From the NCBI RefSeq assembly GCF_003096655.1, contig NZ_QEKQ01000002.1, forward strand, positions 248,001-312,000: a DNA stretch of 64,000 nucleotides, written 5' to 3'. This document shows positions 14,730-23,543 of the stretch, in pieces. The number at the start of each line of letters is the position of its first letter. Positions within the stretch are counted from its first letter, which is position 1. The notes beneath the pieces are model-generated. The model was not told where the DNA came from, searched no databases, and saw only the letters and a program-made list of their open reading frames with translations. Both the position numbers and the translations under genes were made by a program. The DNA comes from Tamilnaduibacter salinus. Lineage in GTDB: Bacteria; Pseudomonadota; Gammaproteobacteria; Pseudomonadales; Oleiphilaceae.

Positions 14730-16382
14730 ATGTACGTCTACGACGAATACGATCGTCAAATCCTGAAAGAGCGCGTCGTCCAGTTCCGGCACCAGACCGA
14801 GCGCGCGTTGCGGGGCGAGCTCGAAGAGCACGAGTTTCTGCCACTACGGCTGCAAAACGGCCTGTATGTTCAGCGCTTCGCCCCAATGCTTCGCATGGCG
14901 ATTCCGTATGGCATGCTACGCTCGCGCCAGCTTCGGCGCCTGGCGGAGGTAACACGGGATTTCGATAAGGGCTACGCCCACTTCACGACCCGTCAGAACC
15001 TGCAACTGAACTGGCCGGCCGTTGAGGACGTGCCCGACGTGCTTGAGGCGTTGTCTGAAGTGGAAATGCACGCCAACCAGACCAGTGGCAACTGCATCCG
15101 TAACACCACGACGGACCAGTTTGCTGGCGTGCAGAAGGATGAAATCGTCGACCCACGCCCCTATTGCGAGCTGATCCGGCAGTGGTCGACCTACCACCCG
15201 GAATTCGCGTTTTTGCCGCGGAAGTTCAAGATTGCCGTGAACGCCTCTCCGTCCACCGATCGCGCGGCGGTTCAGGTTCACGACATCGGGCTGGAACTGC
15301 ACCGGAATGACGCCGGCGAACTCGGTTTCCGCGTCTACGTTGGCGGTGGTCTGGGCCGGACACCGATGGTCGGCCCCGTGATCCGGGAGTTCATTCCCGA
15401 GCGGGATGTGCTTACCTATCTCGAGGCGATTCTGCGCGTTTACAACCGCTATGGCCGTCGGGACAACAAGTTCAAGGCCCGGATCAAGATCCTCGTGAAG
15501 GCCACGACACCGGAAAAGTTTGCCGAGTTGGTGGAAGCGGAGTGGGAGCAGATCCGCAACACACCGACGCGCCTGACGCCGGAAGCCATCGAACAGATGA
15601 AGGGCTTTTTCACAGAGCCGGACTATGAGGATCTGGAAGACAATCCGCCGGCGCTGACGGAGGCCCTGTCAGCCAGCAAAGCGTTCAGTAACTGGCACAC
15701 GCGCAATGTCAGCGAGCACAAAAAGCCGGGTTACGCCATCGTGACGCTGACCCTGAAACAGACCGGCGTCCCAACAGGTGACGTCAGTGACCGGCAACTG
15801 GAAGCCATTGCCGATCTGGCCGATGAGTACAGCTTCGGCGAGGTCCGCGTGACGCACGAGCAGAACGTGGTGTTGGCGGACGTCCGTCAGGACCGCCTCC
15901 AGGAGCTCTGGGAAGCGCTTCGCCCGCTGGGCTTTGCCACGGCCAACCTGGGGACACTCACGGACATGATCTGCTGCCCGGGCGGCGACTTCTGCGCCCT
16001 GGCCAACGCCAAGTCCATTCCGGTCGCCGAAGCCATTCAGCGCGAGTTCGATGACCTGGATTTCCTCTATGACCTGGGCGACATCGACCTGAACATCTCA
16101 GGCTGCATGAATGCCTGTGGGCATCATCACGTCGGCAACATTGGCGTTCTGGGCGTCGATAAAAAGGGGCAGGAGTTCTACCAGATCTCCCTTGGCGGTT
16201 CGTCCAGAAGGGATGCATCCGTCGGCAAGATTCTCGGGCCGTCGTTTGCCCGTGAGGACATGCCGACCGTGGTCAAGGATATTATTCAGGTGTACGTCGA
16301 CCATCGGACAGAAGAGGAAACCTTCCTCGACACCTATCGTCGAATCGGTATGAGCCCCTTCAAGGAGCGCGTCTATGCCTAA
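14730..16382 (+). CDS. cysI: Nitrite/sulfite reductase hemoprotein CysI
   Basis: The 550-aa product reduces sulfite to sulfide with a siroheme-[4Fe-4S] centre. Two ferrodoxin-like/siroheme half-domain repeats are visible: RFAPMLRMAIPYGMLRSRQL, FTTRQNLQLNWP and NCIRNTTTDQFAG in the first, and RVTHEQNVVLADV in the second. The cluster cysteines are in TDMICCPGGDFCALA (about 413-419) and NISGCMNACGHHH (about 457-461). This is the Pseudomonas-type, ferredoxin-dependent form; no CysJ flavoprotein gene is nearby. ATG at 14730 matches the family N-terminus MYVYDEYDRQI. The last codons overlap the DUF934 gene by 8 bases. Siroheme for it would come through the cobA product in this window. Confidence 0.95.
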   Translation: MYVYDEYDRQILKERVVQFRHQTERALRGELEEHEFLPLRLQNGLYVQRFAPMLRMAIPYGMLRSRQLRRLAEVTRDFDKGYAHFTTRQNLQLNWPAVEDVPDVLEALSEVEMHANQTSGNCIRNTTTDQFAGVQKDEIVDPRPYCELIRQWSTYHPEFAFLPRKFKIAVNASPSTDRAAVQVHDIGLELHRNDAGELGFRVYVGGGLGRTPMVGPVIREFIPERDVLTYLEAILRVYNRYGRRDNKFKARIKILVKATTPEKFAELVEAEWEQIRNTPTRLTPEAIEQMKGFFTEPDYEDLEDNPPALTEALSASKAFSNWHTRNVSEHKKPGYAIVTLTLKQTGVPTGDVSDRQLEAIADLADEYSFGEVRVTHEQNVVLADVRQDRLQELWEALRPLGFATANLGTLTDMICCPGGDFCALANAKSIPVAEAIQREFDDLDFLYDLGDIDLNISGCMNACGHHHVGNIGVLGVDKKGQEFYQISLGGSSRRDASVGKILGPSFAREDMPTVVKDIIQVYVDHRTEEETFLDTYRRIGMSPFKERVYA

Positions 16383-16878
16383 TCTCATCCGCCACGACGG
16401 CATTCATACAGATAATTGGACGATCGTTCATCCGCCAGCGGAAGGGGAAGCCGTTGAGGTTCCGGAAGGCCCCGCCCTTCTCCCAGCTGCGATCTGGAAG
16501 GACAAACGCCAGGAACTGACCGGTCGCAATGACATCGGGTTCTGGCTCGACAGCCACGAGGAGCCGGAAGATCTGGCCGATTACGTGAACGAGGTTCCGG
16601 TCATCGGCGTGAATTTCCCGAAGTTCAGCGACGGTCGAGGCTACAGCATTGCGCGGCTGTTGCGCGAGCGGTTCGGGTTTCGGAACGAGCTCCGCGCCGT
16701 TGGTGATGTGCTGCTGGATCAACTGTTCTACATGAAGCGCTGTGGGTTTGACGCATACGCCCTACGTGAGGACAAGAACCCGGACGATGCCGAATACTGC
16801 CTGAATGTGTTCAGCCACGCCTATCAAGGCGCCGTGGATGACGACACTCCGCTCTTCCGTCGCCGTTGGGCGTCCTGA
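16375..16878 (+). CDS. DUF934 protein, sulfite-reductase partner
   Basis: The 167-aa product is a DUF934 protein: PAAIWKDKRQEL, then VNFPKFSDGRGYSIARLLRE and DQLFYMKRCGFDAYALRE are the conserved blocks. The family almost always follows cysI in Pseudomonas-like bacteria and has been proposed to serve sulfite reduction, perhaps as an electron-transfer or assembly partner; its chemistry is not settled. Here the gene overlaps cysI by 8 bases, which implies translational coupling. A strong hairpin follows at 16929. Confidence 0.88.
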   Translation: MPNLIRHDGIHTDNWTIVHPPAEGEAVEVPEGPALLPAAIWKDKRQELTGRNDIGFWLDSHEEPEDLADYVNEVPVIGVNFPKFSDGRGYSIARLLRERFGFRNELRAVGDVLLDQLFYMKRCGFDAYALREDKNPDDAEYCLNVFSHAYQGAVDDDTPLFRRRWAS

Positions 16879-16928
16879 GCACAGCGTTTTCGGGTGTTAG
16901 GGTCGCCTTATGACCCCGCCCACAGACC

Positions 16929-16964
16929 CAACAAGGGGCGCTCCATCCGGGGCGCCCCTTGTTG
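16929..16964. terminator. Bidirectional hairpin terminator between DUF934 and acuI
   Basis: A perfect 13-bp stem, CAACAAGGGGCGC (16929-16941) with GCGCCCCTTGTTG (16952-16964), closes a 10-base loop. It lies between convergent genes. The T-tail is short on both strands, so efficiency is uncertain. Confidence 0.75.
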
Positions 16965-16976
16965 TTCGCGATTCGT

Positions 16977-17969
16977 CTACAGACTGTGGTCGAGCACGAG
17001 GCTGCCGACGGAGTCGCCTTTGAGGAATCGCCCGAGCGCATCGCCGAGCCCTGATTTCCCCAGATCCCGGGCGCTGGCTTCGGTTTTCGGGCAGGCCCAG
17101 TCGCCTGCAAGGCGGCTCCAGACATAGGCTTTCTCGGACAGCGGAATCTCGACCGAATCAACACCAAGCAGATTCACGCCGCGCAGAATAAACGGAAATA
17201 CGGTGGCGGGAATTTTCGGACCGGCCACCAGGCCGCAACAGGAAACAGAGCCACCCGGCTTGATGTGCTTGAGCAATTCGGCAAGTGGTTCACCGCCAAC
17301 CGTGTCGAGTGCTCCGGCAAATGCCGGCTTTTCCAGCGGCTTCTTGCCCGGTTCCAGGCGATCCCGCCCGACGACGTCGGTCGCCCCCAACGACTTGAGG
17401 TGATCGGCCTGATCGGTTTTGCCACTGATCGCCACCACATCAAACCCCAGTCCGGCCAGGATTTCCACGGCGATGGTTCCCACCGCGCCGGTCGCGCCGG
17501 TGACGGCCACCGGGCCCTGATCAGGCGCAAGCCCCATTCGGAGCAGCTTGTTGACGCTGAGACCCGCTGTCAGACCGGCCGTGCCGTAGATCATGGACTG
17601 ACGCGCATCCCAGGCCGAAGGCATCGCAATGCACCAGTCGGATGGCACGCGAATATACTCACCGAACCCGCCTGCGGTGTTCATACCGAGATCATACCCG
17701 GTCACGATCACGGTCGAACCAGCCGGAAACGCCTCCGATGAGGACTCGACGACCTCACCAGCGGCATCGATACCCGGCGTGTGGGGGTATTCGCGAGTCA
17801 CCGCCTTGCTGCCACTCGCCGAAAGCGCGTCCTTATAGTTCAGGGACGAGTGGCTCACCCGGATCAGCACCTCCCCGGCCGGAAGATCGGACGTATCCTG
17901 AGTGTCCACCCGGCCCTCAAACTGCCCGTCTGCGACTTCATGGACTCGCCAAGCCTGGAATGCCGTCAT
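16977..17969 (-). CDS. acuI: YhdH/AcuI-family quinone oxidoreductase (acrylyl-CoA reductase type)
   Basis: The 330-aa product is a zinc-free medium-chain dehydrogenase/reductase of the YhdH/YhfP group. NSSLNYKDALSASG-like sequence (here HSSLNYKDALSASGS), YPHTPGIDAAG, VIVTGYDLGMNTAGGFGEY and the NADPH-binding VAVTGATGAVGTIAVEILAGLG are diagnostic. In Proteobacteria the enzyme reduces acrylyl-CoA to propionyl-CoA, detoxifying an intermediate of dimethylsulfoniopropionate or 3-hydroxypropionate use. Substrate is inferred from the family. It is transcribed towards the DUF934 terminator. A 26-bp tandem duplication separates its start from sohB. Confidence 0.88.
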   Translation of the reverse strand: MTAFQAWRVHEVADGQFEGRVDTQDTSDLPAGEVLIRVSHSSLNYKDALSASGSKAVTREYPHTPGIDAAGEVVESSSEAFPAGSTVIVTGYDLGMNTAGGFGEYIRVPSDWCIAMPSAWDARQSMIYGTAGLTAGLSVNKLLRMGLAPDQGPVAVTGATGAVGTIAVEILAGLGFDVVAISGKTDQADHLKSLGATDVVGRDRLEPGKKPLEKPAFAGALDTVGGEPLAELLKHIKPGGSVSCCGLVAGPKIPATVFPFILRGVNLLGVDSVEIPLSEKAYVWSRLAGDWACPKTEASARDLGKSGLGDALGRFLKGDSVGSLVLDHSL

Positions 17970-17983
17970 AAAGACTCCTATCT

Positions 17984-18035
17984 CTTGTGGTGCCGGTATC
18001 AGACTACTGCTTGTGGTGCCGGTATCAGACTACTG
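17984..18035 (+). repeat. Perfect 26-bp tandem duplication at the sohB stop codon
   Basis: Bases 17984-18009 and 18010-18035 are identical, each beginning CTTGTGGTGCC and ending AGACTACTG. The right copy contains the last two codons and stop of sohB; the left copy lies wholly in the space before acuI. This looks like a recent slippage or recombination duplication. Confidence 0.95.
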
Positions 18036-19094
18036 AAAGTAGCGATGGCGAAGTGAGCCAAGCAAGCGCCATACTGTCGCCTCCGCCGCGTCGCTGGCTG
18101 CCAGCCCCAGTTTCTCCGGCAGGGATTTGCGGCGCCGGTAACTGACCGCCATCACATCCGCACGGTCACACGCCTCAATCAAATACTCATCGGATGTGCG
18201 AACCTCGTCAATGAGCTGAACGTCGAGGGCCCGGCGACCGAACCACACGTCTCCGTTCGCAACGGCTGCCAGATCAACCGAGGGACGCCGTTCGCCCACA
18301 TAATCCTTGAACAGCTGATGGGTGTCTTCCAGATCGTCCAGGAACTTGGCCCGCCCCTGCTCCGTGTTCTCGCCGAAGATTGTCAGCGTGCGCTTGTGCT
18401 CACCCGCTGTCAGCACTTCGAAATCCACATCGTTCTTCTTGAGGAAGCGATGGAAATTGGGCAGTTGTGCCACCACGCCGATGGACCCGACAATCGCAAA
18501 CGGGGAGGCGATAATTCGGTCCGCCACACACGCCATCATGTACCCGCCGCTGGCCGCGACTTTATCGACGCAGGCCGTCAACGGGACCCCTTTGCTCCGG
18601 ATGCGATCCATCTGGGCGGCTGCCAGCCCATAGGAATGCACAAGGCCGCCGCCACTCTCAAGACGGACCACGACTTCGTCCCGTTGCGGATCGGCGACGC
18701 TCAACACCGCCGTAATCGAACGACGGAACGCATCCGTGTCACTGGCTTTGATATCGCCATGAAAATCCAGCACGAAAACCCGGGCACGCTCCTCGCCGTC
18801 ATGGCTGTCTTTTGCTGACTTCGACTTCTTCGCCTTTTTTTCAGCCTTTTCCTCCTTCTTACGGGCCTTGAGCCACGATTTCTGCCGGGACGCATCAAGC
18901 ATGCGCTTCTGGAGCGTCTCCTTCAGCTCGCGGTACTGGTCATTCAGTTTTTTGAGATGCAGTTCGCCATCCTCATGATCGCTGTGGCGGGTCTTCTGTG
19001 CAGCGGACACAATGCCAGCGACAATCACGAGAACAGCGGCCACCAGTGTGACTGCCTTGGCAAGGAACAATCCGTAATCGGTCAGGAACTCCAA
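18030..19094 (-). CDS. sohB: SohB-type inner-membrane S49 protease
   Basis: The 354-aa product begins with one membrane span (residues 10-32), then a highly charged Lys/Glu-rich linker (40-100) and an S49 peptidase domain facing the periplasm. The Ser-Lys dyad is visible: Ser182 in KVAASGGYMMAC and Lys234 in LTAGEHKRTLTIF. SohB resembles signal-peptide peptidase SppA but with a single catalytic domain; overexpression suppresses degP defects in E. coli. The N-terminal SohB_N region fits the family length. The gene stands alone, 230 bases from the divergent SCP2 gene. Confidence 0.92.
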   Translation of the reverse strand: MEFLTDYGLFLAKAVTLVAAVLVIVAGIVSAAQKTRHSDHEDGELHLKKLNDQYRELKETLQKRMLDASRQKSWLKARKKEEKAEKKAKKSKSAKDSHDGEERARVFVLDFHGDIKASDTDAFRRSITAVLSVADPQRDEVVVRLESGGGLVHSYGLAAAQMDRIRSKGVPLTACVDKVAASGGYMMACVADRIIASPFAIVGSIGVVAQLPNFHRFLKKNDVDFEVLTAGEHKRTLTIFGENTEQGRAKFLDDLEDTHQLFKDYVGERRPSVDLAAVANGDVWFGRRALDVQLIDEVRTSDEYLIEACDRADVMAVSYRRRKSLPEKLGLAASDAAEATVWRLLGSLRHRYFQ

Positions 19095-19324
19095 GTTGCT
19101 CTCCCTGAAATGCGGTGAATGGGTTTGGGAATCGTTGAAAGCCTCTCAGCATAACAGCCAGCCCCGACCGAAACAGCCCGTTCAAACAAGCGTTCGATCA
19201 AAGTTGACACGGCTCGGACACCTCCCTAAAGTCGGTCGGAACCCGCCGGAAACTGGACACGGACCGGCGTGGCCATACAAGGCACCCAAGCCAAGCTTTT
19301 GGACGACACGAAAAGGGTATAACA

Positions 19325-19639
19325 ATGTCTACAGCGCAGGTATTCGACAAGCTCGAAAAGAACTTCAATGCGGACGCCGCCGCCGGCCTCGACCTGGTCT
19401 TCCAGTTCGACATCGAGGACGATAAGACCTATCACCTCGTGATCAAGGACGGCACCTGTACGCTTAACGAAGGGGCACACGATGATCCGTCCGTGACGCT
19501 GATCATGAACGCTGAAACCCTGCAGGGCATCGTTTCCGGTGAAACGGACGGCATGCAGGCGTTCATGGCCGGTCAACTGCGCGCCGAGGGCGACATGATG
19601 CTGGCAACCAAGCTCGGCGAGCTGTTCGACATGGGCTGA
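19325..19639 (+). CDS. SCP2 sterol-binding domain protein
   Basis: The 104-aa product is a single SCP2 domain: VFQFDIEDDKTYHLVIKDGT, then DPSVTLIMNAETLQGIVSGE and MAGQLRAEGDMMLATKL. These domains form a hydrophobic tunnel that binds lipids or acyl-CoAs. The bacterial role is not defined; a lipid carrier or ubiquinone-linked accessory role (compare UbiJ/UbiT) is possible. It has its own upstream region of 230 bases. After it, a short CCGG hairpin and seven Ts (19660-19666) could end transcription. Confidence 0.85.
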   Translation: MSTAQVFDKLEKNFNADAAAGLDLVFQFDIEDDKTYHLVIKDGTCTLNEGAHDDPSVTLIMNAETLQGIVSGETDGMQAFMAGQLRAEGDMMLATKLGELFDMG

Positions 19640-19725
19640 TACCCGGCATCCGGCGTCGCTTTTTTTCCGGTCATCCGGTGGGAAGGCGACGCGCTCCCCC
19701 CTGCCAGTTCCCTCGATTGCTGCTC

Positions 19726-20403
19726 TCAGTATCCAGCCTCTGACGACGAGTCCGGCGGCATGATCCAGTCATCCATGGCCTGCCCGGCCCGACGGTTCGC
19801 CGGCAATGCGGCAAGCCCGGTCGACGACAGACGGACATCAAACACGGCACCATCCGCCATCGGCATAAAGGTGGCGTTGCCATACAGCGCGTCCAAAAAC
19901 GGCAGTCCGTGTTCCCGATCCAGGTGCCAGCTATCGAACCAGCTGCCTCCGCTGAGACCGTATACCGTCCGCTTGGCGCTGCGAGCCTGATCAAGTCGGG
20001 CATACCGACCGCTGATACGCTCCAGGCGGTATAGCGGCCCGATGCCCAGCCAGGAGAGCGGTTTTTTCAAATGCAGGATCCGCGCATCCACCTGCCACTG
20101 GTCACCACGTACCATGAAGGTGCTGGCGTCCTGCTCTGGCTGCTCAACCCGAACCCGCCAGGTCTGTGGGCCACTTTTCGTCATGCCGATGGTGGCGACC
20201 GTTTCGAGGTCAGAAAGGGTCTGATAGTGGCGCAGATCCAATGCCAGAAGTGCCGTATAGCCCCCTACGAGGATGATCAACAGGCCGACGCTGCCTCTGA
20301 ACCATGGCAACAGGATGTTCGGGCGGAGAAACAACCAGAGACCGGGCAGGACGAGCAGTCCGCCAAGAACGCCCAATACGATCATGCCTGCCTGGTCGAG
20401 CAT
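19726..20403 (-). CDS. Conserved hypothetical membrane protein, 225 aa
   Basis: The product has two N-terminal membrane spans (VLGVLGGLLVLPGLWLFLRP and GLLIILVGGYTALLALDL) and a soluble periplasmic C-terminal domain with QWQVDARILHLKKPLSWLGI and ISGRYARLDQARSAKRTVYG. From memory, Pseudomonas relatives carry the label 'multidrug transporter', but the topology is not that of a transporter and I would not use that name. It lies 40 bases after fimL on the same strand, so it may share its transcript and relate to pilus or envelope function. Confidence 0.7.
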   Translation of the reverse strand: MLDQAGMIVLGVLGGLLVLPGLWLFLRPNILLPWFRGSVGLLIILVGGYTALLALDLRHYQTLSDLETVATIGMTKSGPQTWRVRVEQPEQDASTFMVRGDQWQVDARILHLKKPLSWLGIGPLYRLERISGRYARLDQARSAKRTVYGLSGGSWFDSWHLDREHGLPFLDALYGNATFMPMADGAVFDVRLSSTGLAALPANRRAGQAMDDWIMPPDSSSEAGY

Positions 20404-20443
20404 AGGAAGGGGTCCGTATCAGCCCGAGATTGGCGCAGCGCCT

Positions 20444-22147
20444 TTACAGGCCCGCATCCGACAGTGACTGTTCCGCCAGTTTCAGAAGGTCCGGATTGCC
20501 GGTCTCGCCGGCGCCCAGCGTCTCAATATAGTATTCCAGAGAGGTCAGCGCATCCGCCAGGGCTTCCAGCATCCCTTCGGCAGGGGGCTCGCGACTCTCG
20601 AGCAGGCGCTCCTCAATGGATTCAACAATGCGCGAGAGAATCTCCGAGGCCTCCCGGTCTTCCAGCATGGCAAAACCACCCCAGATACTGCGCAGGGTTC
20701 CAGGCACGTTGGCCAGATGCATCTTGTCGTAGTCGGATTCCAGGAATGCCGTGATGGCGCGTTTTGCCAGCGTCAGTGCGGCTCTAGCCTCGTCAGCCAC
20801 CACAATGAGCGCCTCACGGAGATACAGCGACTGTTCGTCGGCAGGCTTGACGGTGGCCAGCGCATCGGTCTCGGTGGTGATCCCACGCGTGACCATCTGC
20901 ATGGCGGCATCTTCGATGCTGAGAACGGCATTCGCCAGCCCGTAGAGCTCGTCATCACCCGGGAGATGGTTGTCTGCCTCCCAGGCCTTCAGCTTGGCCG
21001 CTTCCTTGCCGGCCAGTTCGGACAGCTTCTTAAGATCCAGCACCGAAAGGGTGTTGGAAAGACTGTCGAGAGACGCTGAGATACTCGAAAGCTCACTCAG
21101 ATCCGGCTCAATACCACGCTCAATAATGTCCACCTTGTCCTTGAGCTGGTTCAGCTCTTCCTGCAAGGCTTCGGACAGGGACTGAAGAACATCCTCGCCC
21201 GGTCCATACAGTCGCTTCCGATGGGCTTCCATCAGGTGCTCGGGAAACTCCGCCGGGGCGAGCCCGTAATCCTGAAGCACCCGCGAGACTTCCGGGTTCG
21301 CCGAGCCACTCCGGTAAAGAATGTATACCAGATCGCGGACCAGTGAGTCTGGAACGTCTTTGCGGGAGGCCACCGGTCCGACATAGACCAGTTCGCGAAC
21401 ATAGCGCTCAATGCGCATCATCAGCCGCTTACGGATCTTGCCAAACGCCATGGCGCGGTCGAGCATGGTTTCCATGGTTAACGTCATGAGGCACCAGAAC
21501 GGCCCCATGTCGGCATTCCGGCACAGTCGTGCAAGCCCTTTCGAGGCTCGGCCAAGCAGTTTCAGGCTGATGGTTTCGTCCCGGTCACGCAGGATCCCCA
21601 ACAACCCAACCTGGTACATCAGCCGCATACGCCGGGCATAGACCTCGAACTGGACATCCTCGCCGAGAGGATCGATCGACAGCACGTCACAGAAATCAGG
21701 CTTGCTCTCAGACGGAATGTCGAAGAAGCACGATTCGGGATAGGGTTTCTCGCGGCGCGCTTCCCGTAGATCGTTGGTCACCGGCAATAGGAGCTCGGGG
21801 TGATCCACACGTTGCTGGTGATAGTATTCAACGTATCGGCGGAGAATGAAAAGCGCACTGCTTAATGCGGTCAACAGATGATTCTTGTCGTCGTTGGCAC
21901 CCACCGGAACATCATTCGCAACCGCGACGGCCTCCTGACAGAGCATCATGCCACCCCGCAGTTCGACCAGCACAAAAATACCACGAAGCTGGTTCAGAAA
22001 ATCAACGCAGTTCTGGAGGTCCTCGCCGCTGTCCCGGTTTTCCTGAAAGCGCTCAAGGCTCGCCTCGGCCTGTTTGATGGTCTGTTCGATTTCCGATTTG
22101 ACCAGATCAAACGACTGCGATTTCGTCGCTAGAGACGACTGCACCAT
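20444..22147 (-). CDS. fimL: FimL, ChpA-like scaffold for type IV pilus signalling
   Basis: The 567-aa product resembles the N-terminal part of the chemosensor kinase ChpA but stands alone: VKSEIEQTIKQAEASLERFQ at the start, LVELRGGMMLCQEAVAVAND where an Hpt-like domain would lie, and a second helical bundle near the end (ITAFLESDYDKMHLANVPGT). The phosphorylatable His of a functional Hpt domain is not visible. In P. aeruginosa FimL binds FimV and works with the Chp system and adenylate cyclase CyaB to raise cAMP and control twitching. fimV is 33 kb away in this window. The gene lies after dnaQ on the same strand, with its own promoter-like sequence at 22275. FimL identity rests on architecture and gene order. 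Confidence 0.82.
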   Translation of the reverse strand: MVQSSLATKSQSFDLVKSEIEQTIKQAEASLERFQENRDSGEDLQNCVDFLNQLRGIFVLVELRGGMMLCQEAVAVANDVPVGANDDKNHLLTALSSALFILRRYVEYYHQQRVDHPELLLPVTNDLREARREKPYPESCFFDIPSESKPDFCDVLSIDPLGEDVQFEVYARRMRLMYQVGLLGILRDRDETISLKLLGRASKGLARLCRNADMGPFWCLMTLTMETMLDRAMAFGKIRKRLMMRIERYVRELVYVGPVASRKDVPDSLVRDLVYILYRSGSANPEVSRVLQDYGLAPAEFPEHLMEAHRKRLYGPGEDVLQSLSEALQEELNQLKDKVDIIERGIEPDLSELSSISASLDSLSNTLSVLDLKKLSELAGKEAAKLKAWEADNHLPGDDELYGLANAVLSIEDAAMQMVTRGITTETDALATVKPADEQSLYLREALIVVADEARAALTLAKRAITAFLESDYDKMHLANVPGTLRSIWGGFAMLEDREASEILSRIVESIEERLLESREPPAEGMLEALADALTSLEYYIETLGAGETGNPDLLKLAEQSLSDAGL

Positions 22148-22274
22148 AGATTCGTATCCCTCGAGCCCGAGCGTTTCTTGTAGGTCAGGGCTTTATTCTC
22201 GCCAATTGCCCGCCCGCATAACGTGACGTTTTCCACACCTGTCCCGCGTCACGGAATCGTCACTCCAACAATTA

Positions 22275-22302
22275 CTTATAACACAAAATTCAGGCGTCTC
22301 AA
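22275..22302 (-). promoter_or_regulatory. Candidate sigma-70 promoter of fimL
   Basis: On the minus strand TTGAGA (complement of 22297-22302) and TATAAG (complement of 22275-22280) are separated by 16 bases. It lies just after the dnaQ stop and would give a leader of about 120 bases before fimL. Confidence 0.5.
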
Positions 22303-22329
22303 GAAATTCGCCTCTTTACCGATAGCCGG

Positions 22330-23037
22330 CTACTCGTGCTCCAACCGGTGCCAAAGGGCCTCGCCGGAGGCCTGACCGACCACGTCCAGGAACTCATCAT
22401 GGGCGGCCACCTCCTCCTGGGACGCGCGCACGACCCGCAGTGGCCGGCGTTCCGGGGACAGTCGCTGGATACCGCTGGCACCCCCTGCTCCGTCCTGCGA
22501 GGCATCCAGCGACAGGGCGGTCTGTCCGCCGGTCATCAGGAGATAGACGTCAGCCAGGATCTCGGAGTCCAGCAATGCCCCGTGCAGCTCCCGGTTGCTG
22601 TTGTCGACGCCATACCGTTTACAGAGCGCATCCAGGCTATTGCGCTGGCCCGGATGTTTGTCCCGGGCAATCACCAGTGAGTCGGTGATCTTGCAATGGT
22701 CGGCGACGCGCCAGTCCTTGCCCAGCCACTGGAATTCGTGATCAATGAATCCCACATCGAATGGCGCGTTGTGGATCACAAGATCACTGCCCTGGATAAA
22801 CTCAAAAAACTCCTGGGCAATATCGGCGAAGCGGGGTTTGTCGGCCAGGAACTCGTTGGTAATGCCGTGAACCTCAATCGCTTCTTCCTCAACCTCCCGG
22901 TCCGGATTGATATAAACATGGTAATGTCGGCCAGTCAGTTGCCGCTCTTCCATTTCCACGCAACCGATTTCAATGATCCGGTGGCCGTCCTGCGGATCAA
23001 TACCTGTGGTTTCCGTATCCAGTACAACCTGTCGCAT
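22330..23037 (-). CDS. dnaQ: DNA polymerase III epsilon subunit (3'-5' exonuclease)
   Basis: The 235-aa product is the proofreading exonuclease. Exo I is VVLDTETTGIDP (Asp7, Glu9), Exo II is LVIHNAPFDVGFID, and Exo III-epsilon is REL-HGALLDSEILADVYLLM with the catalytic His and Asp. The C-terminal tail that binds the alpha polymerase is present (after residue 185) and variable, as usual. It follows rnhA by 56 bases on the same strand, an arrangement common in gammaproteobacteria. The length fits the family. Confidence 0.96.
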   Translation of the reverse strand: MRQVVLDTETTGIDPQDGHRIIEIGCVEMEERQLTGRHYHVYINPDREVEEEAIEVHGITNEFLADKPRFADIAQEFFEFIQGSDLVIHNAPFDVGFIDHEFQWLGKDWRVADHCKITDSLVIARDKHPGQRNSLDALCKRYGVDNSNRELHGALLDSEILADVYLLMTGGQTALSLDASQDGAGGASGIQRLSPERRPLRVVRASQEEVAAHDEFLDVVGQASGEALWHRLEHE

Positions 23038-23093
23038 TCGTCGTTGGGTCCTGTATCTCAGATCAGCATTCCGGGCACGGCACCGTGCCGTCG

Positions 23094-23543
23094 TTACGAC
23101 GCCCCCACCACGGCGTCGACGCCTTCATTGGCCAGTTCGTCCGCACGCTCGTTCCCCGGATTACCGGCGTGGCCTTTGACCCAGTGCCACTCGACATCAT
23201 GGCGACGGGCCAGCTCATCCAGCTGTTGCCAGAGTTCCGCGTTCTTGACGGGCTTTTTGGCGGCGGTTTTCCAGCCGTTGCGCTTCCAGTTCGTCATCCA
23301 CTCAGTGATGCCCTTGCGCACATACTGGGAGTCCGTGTAGAGCGCGACCCGACACGGCCGCTTCAGAGCCTTCAGCCCCTGGATCGCCGCCATCAGCTCC
23401 ATTCGATTGTTGGTAGTGCTCTCTTCGCCACCGCGAAGTTCGCGTTTCGCGTCCCCGTAACCGAGCACCGCCCCCCAGCCTCCCGGGCCGGGGTTTCCAC
23501 GGCAGGCGCCATCGGTATACAGCGTGACGGTGGCATCGGTCAT
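23094..23543 (-). CDS. rnhA: Ribonuclease HI
   Basis: The 149-aa product degrades the RNA strand of RNA-DNA hybrids. The four acidic metal-binding residues are visible: Asp11 in [18 protein letters not shown], Glu49 in [10 protein letters not shown], Asp71 in [12 protein letters not shown] and the Asp in [10 protein letters not shown] near residue 134. The basic handle region [20 protein letters not shown] is intact. The start overlaps the methyltransferase stop by 4 bases (ATGA). Confidence 0.96.
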   Translation of the reverse strand: MTDATVTLYTDGACRGNPGPGGWGAVLGYGDAKRELRGGEESTTNNRMELMAAIQGLKALKRPCRVALYTDSQYVRKGITEWMTNWKRNGWKTAAKKPVKNAELWQQLDELARRHDVEWHWVKGHAGNPGNERADELANEGVDAVVGAS

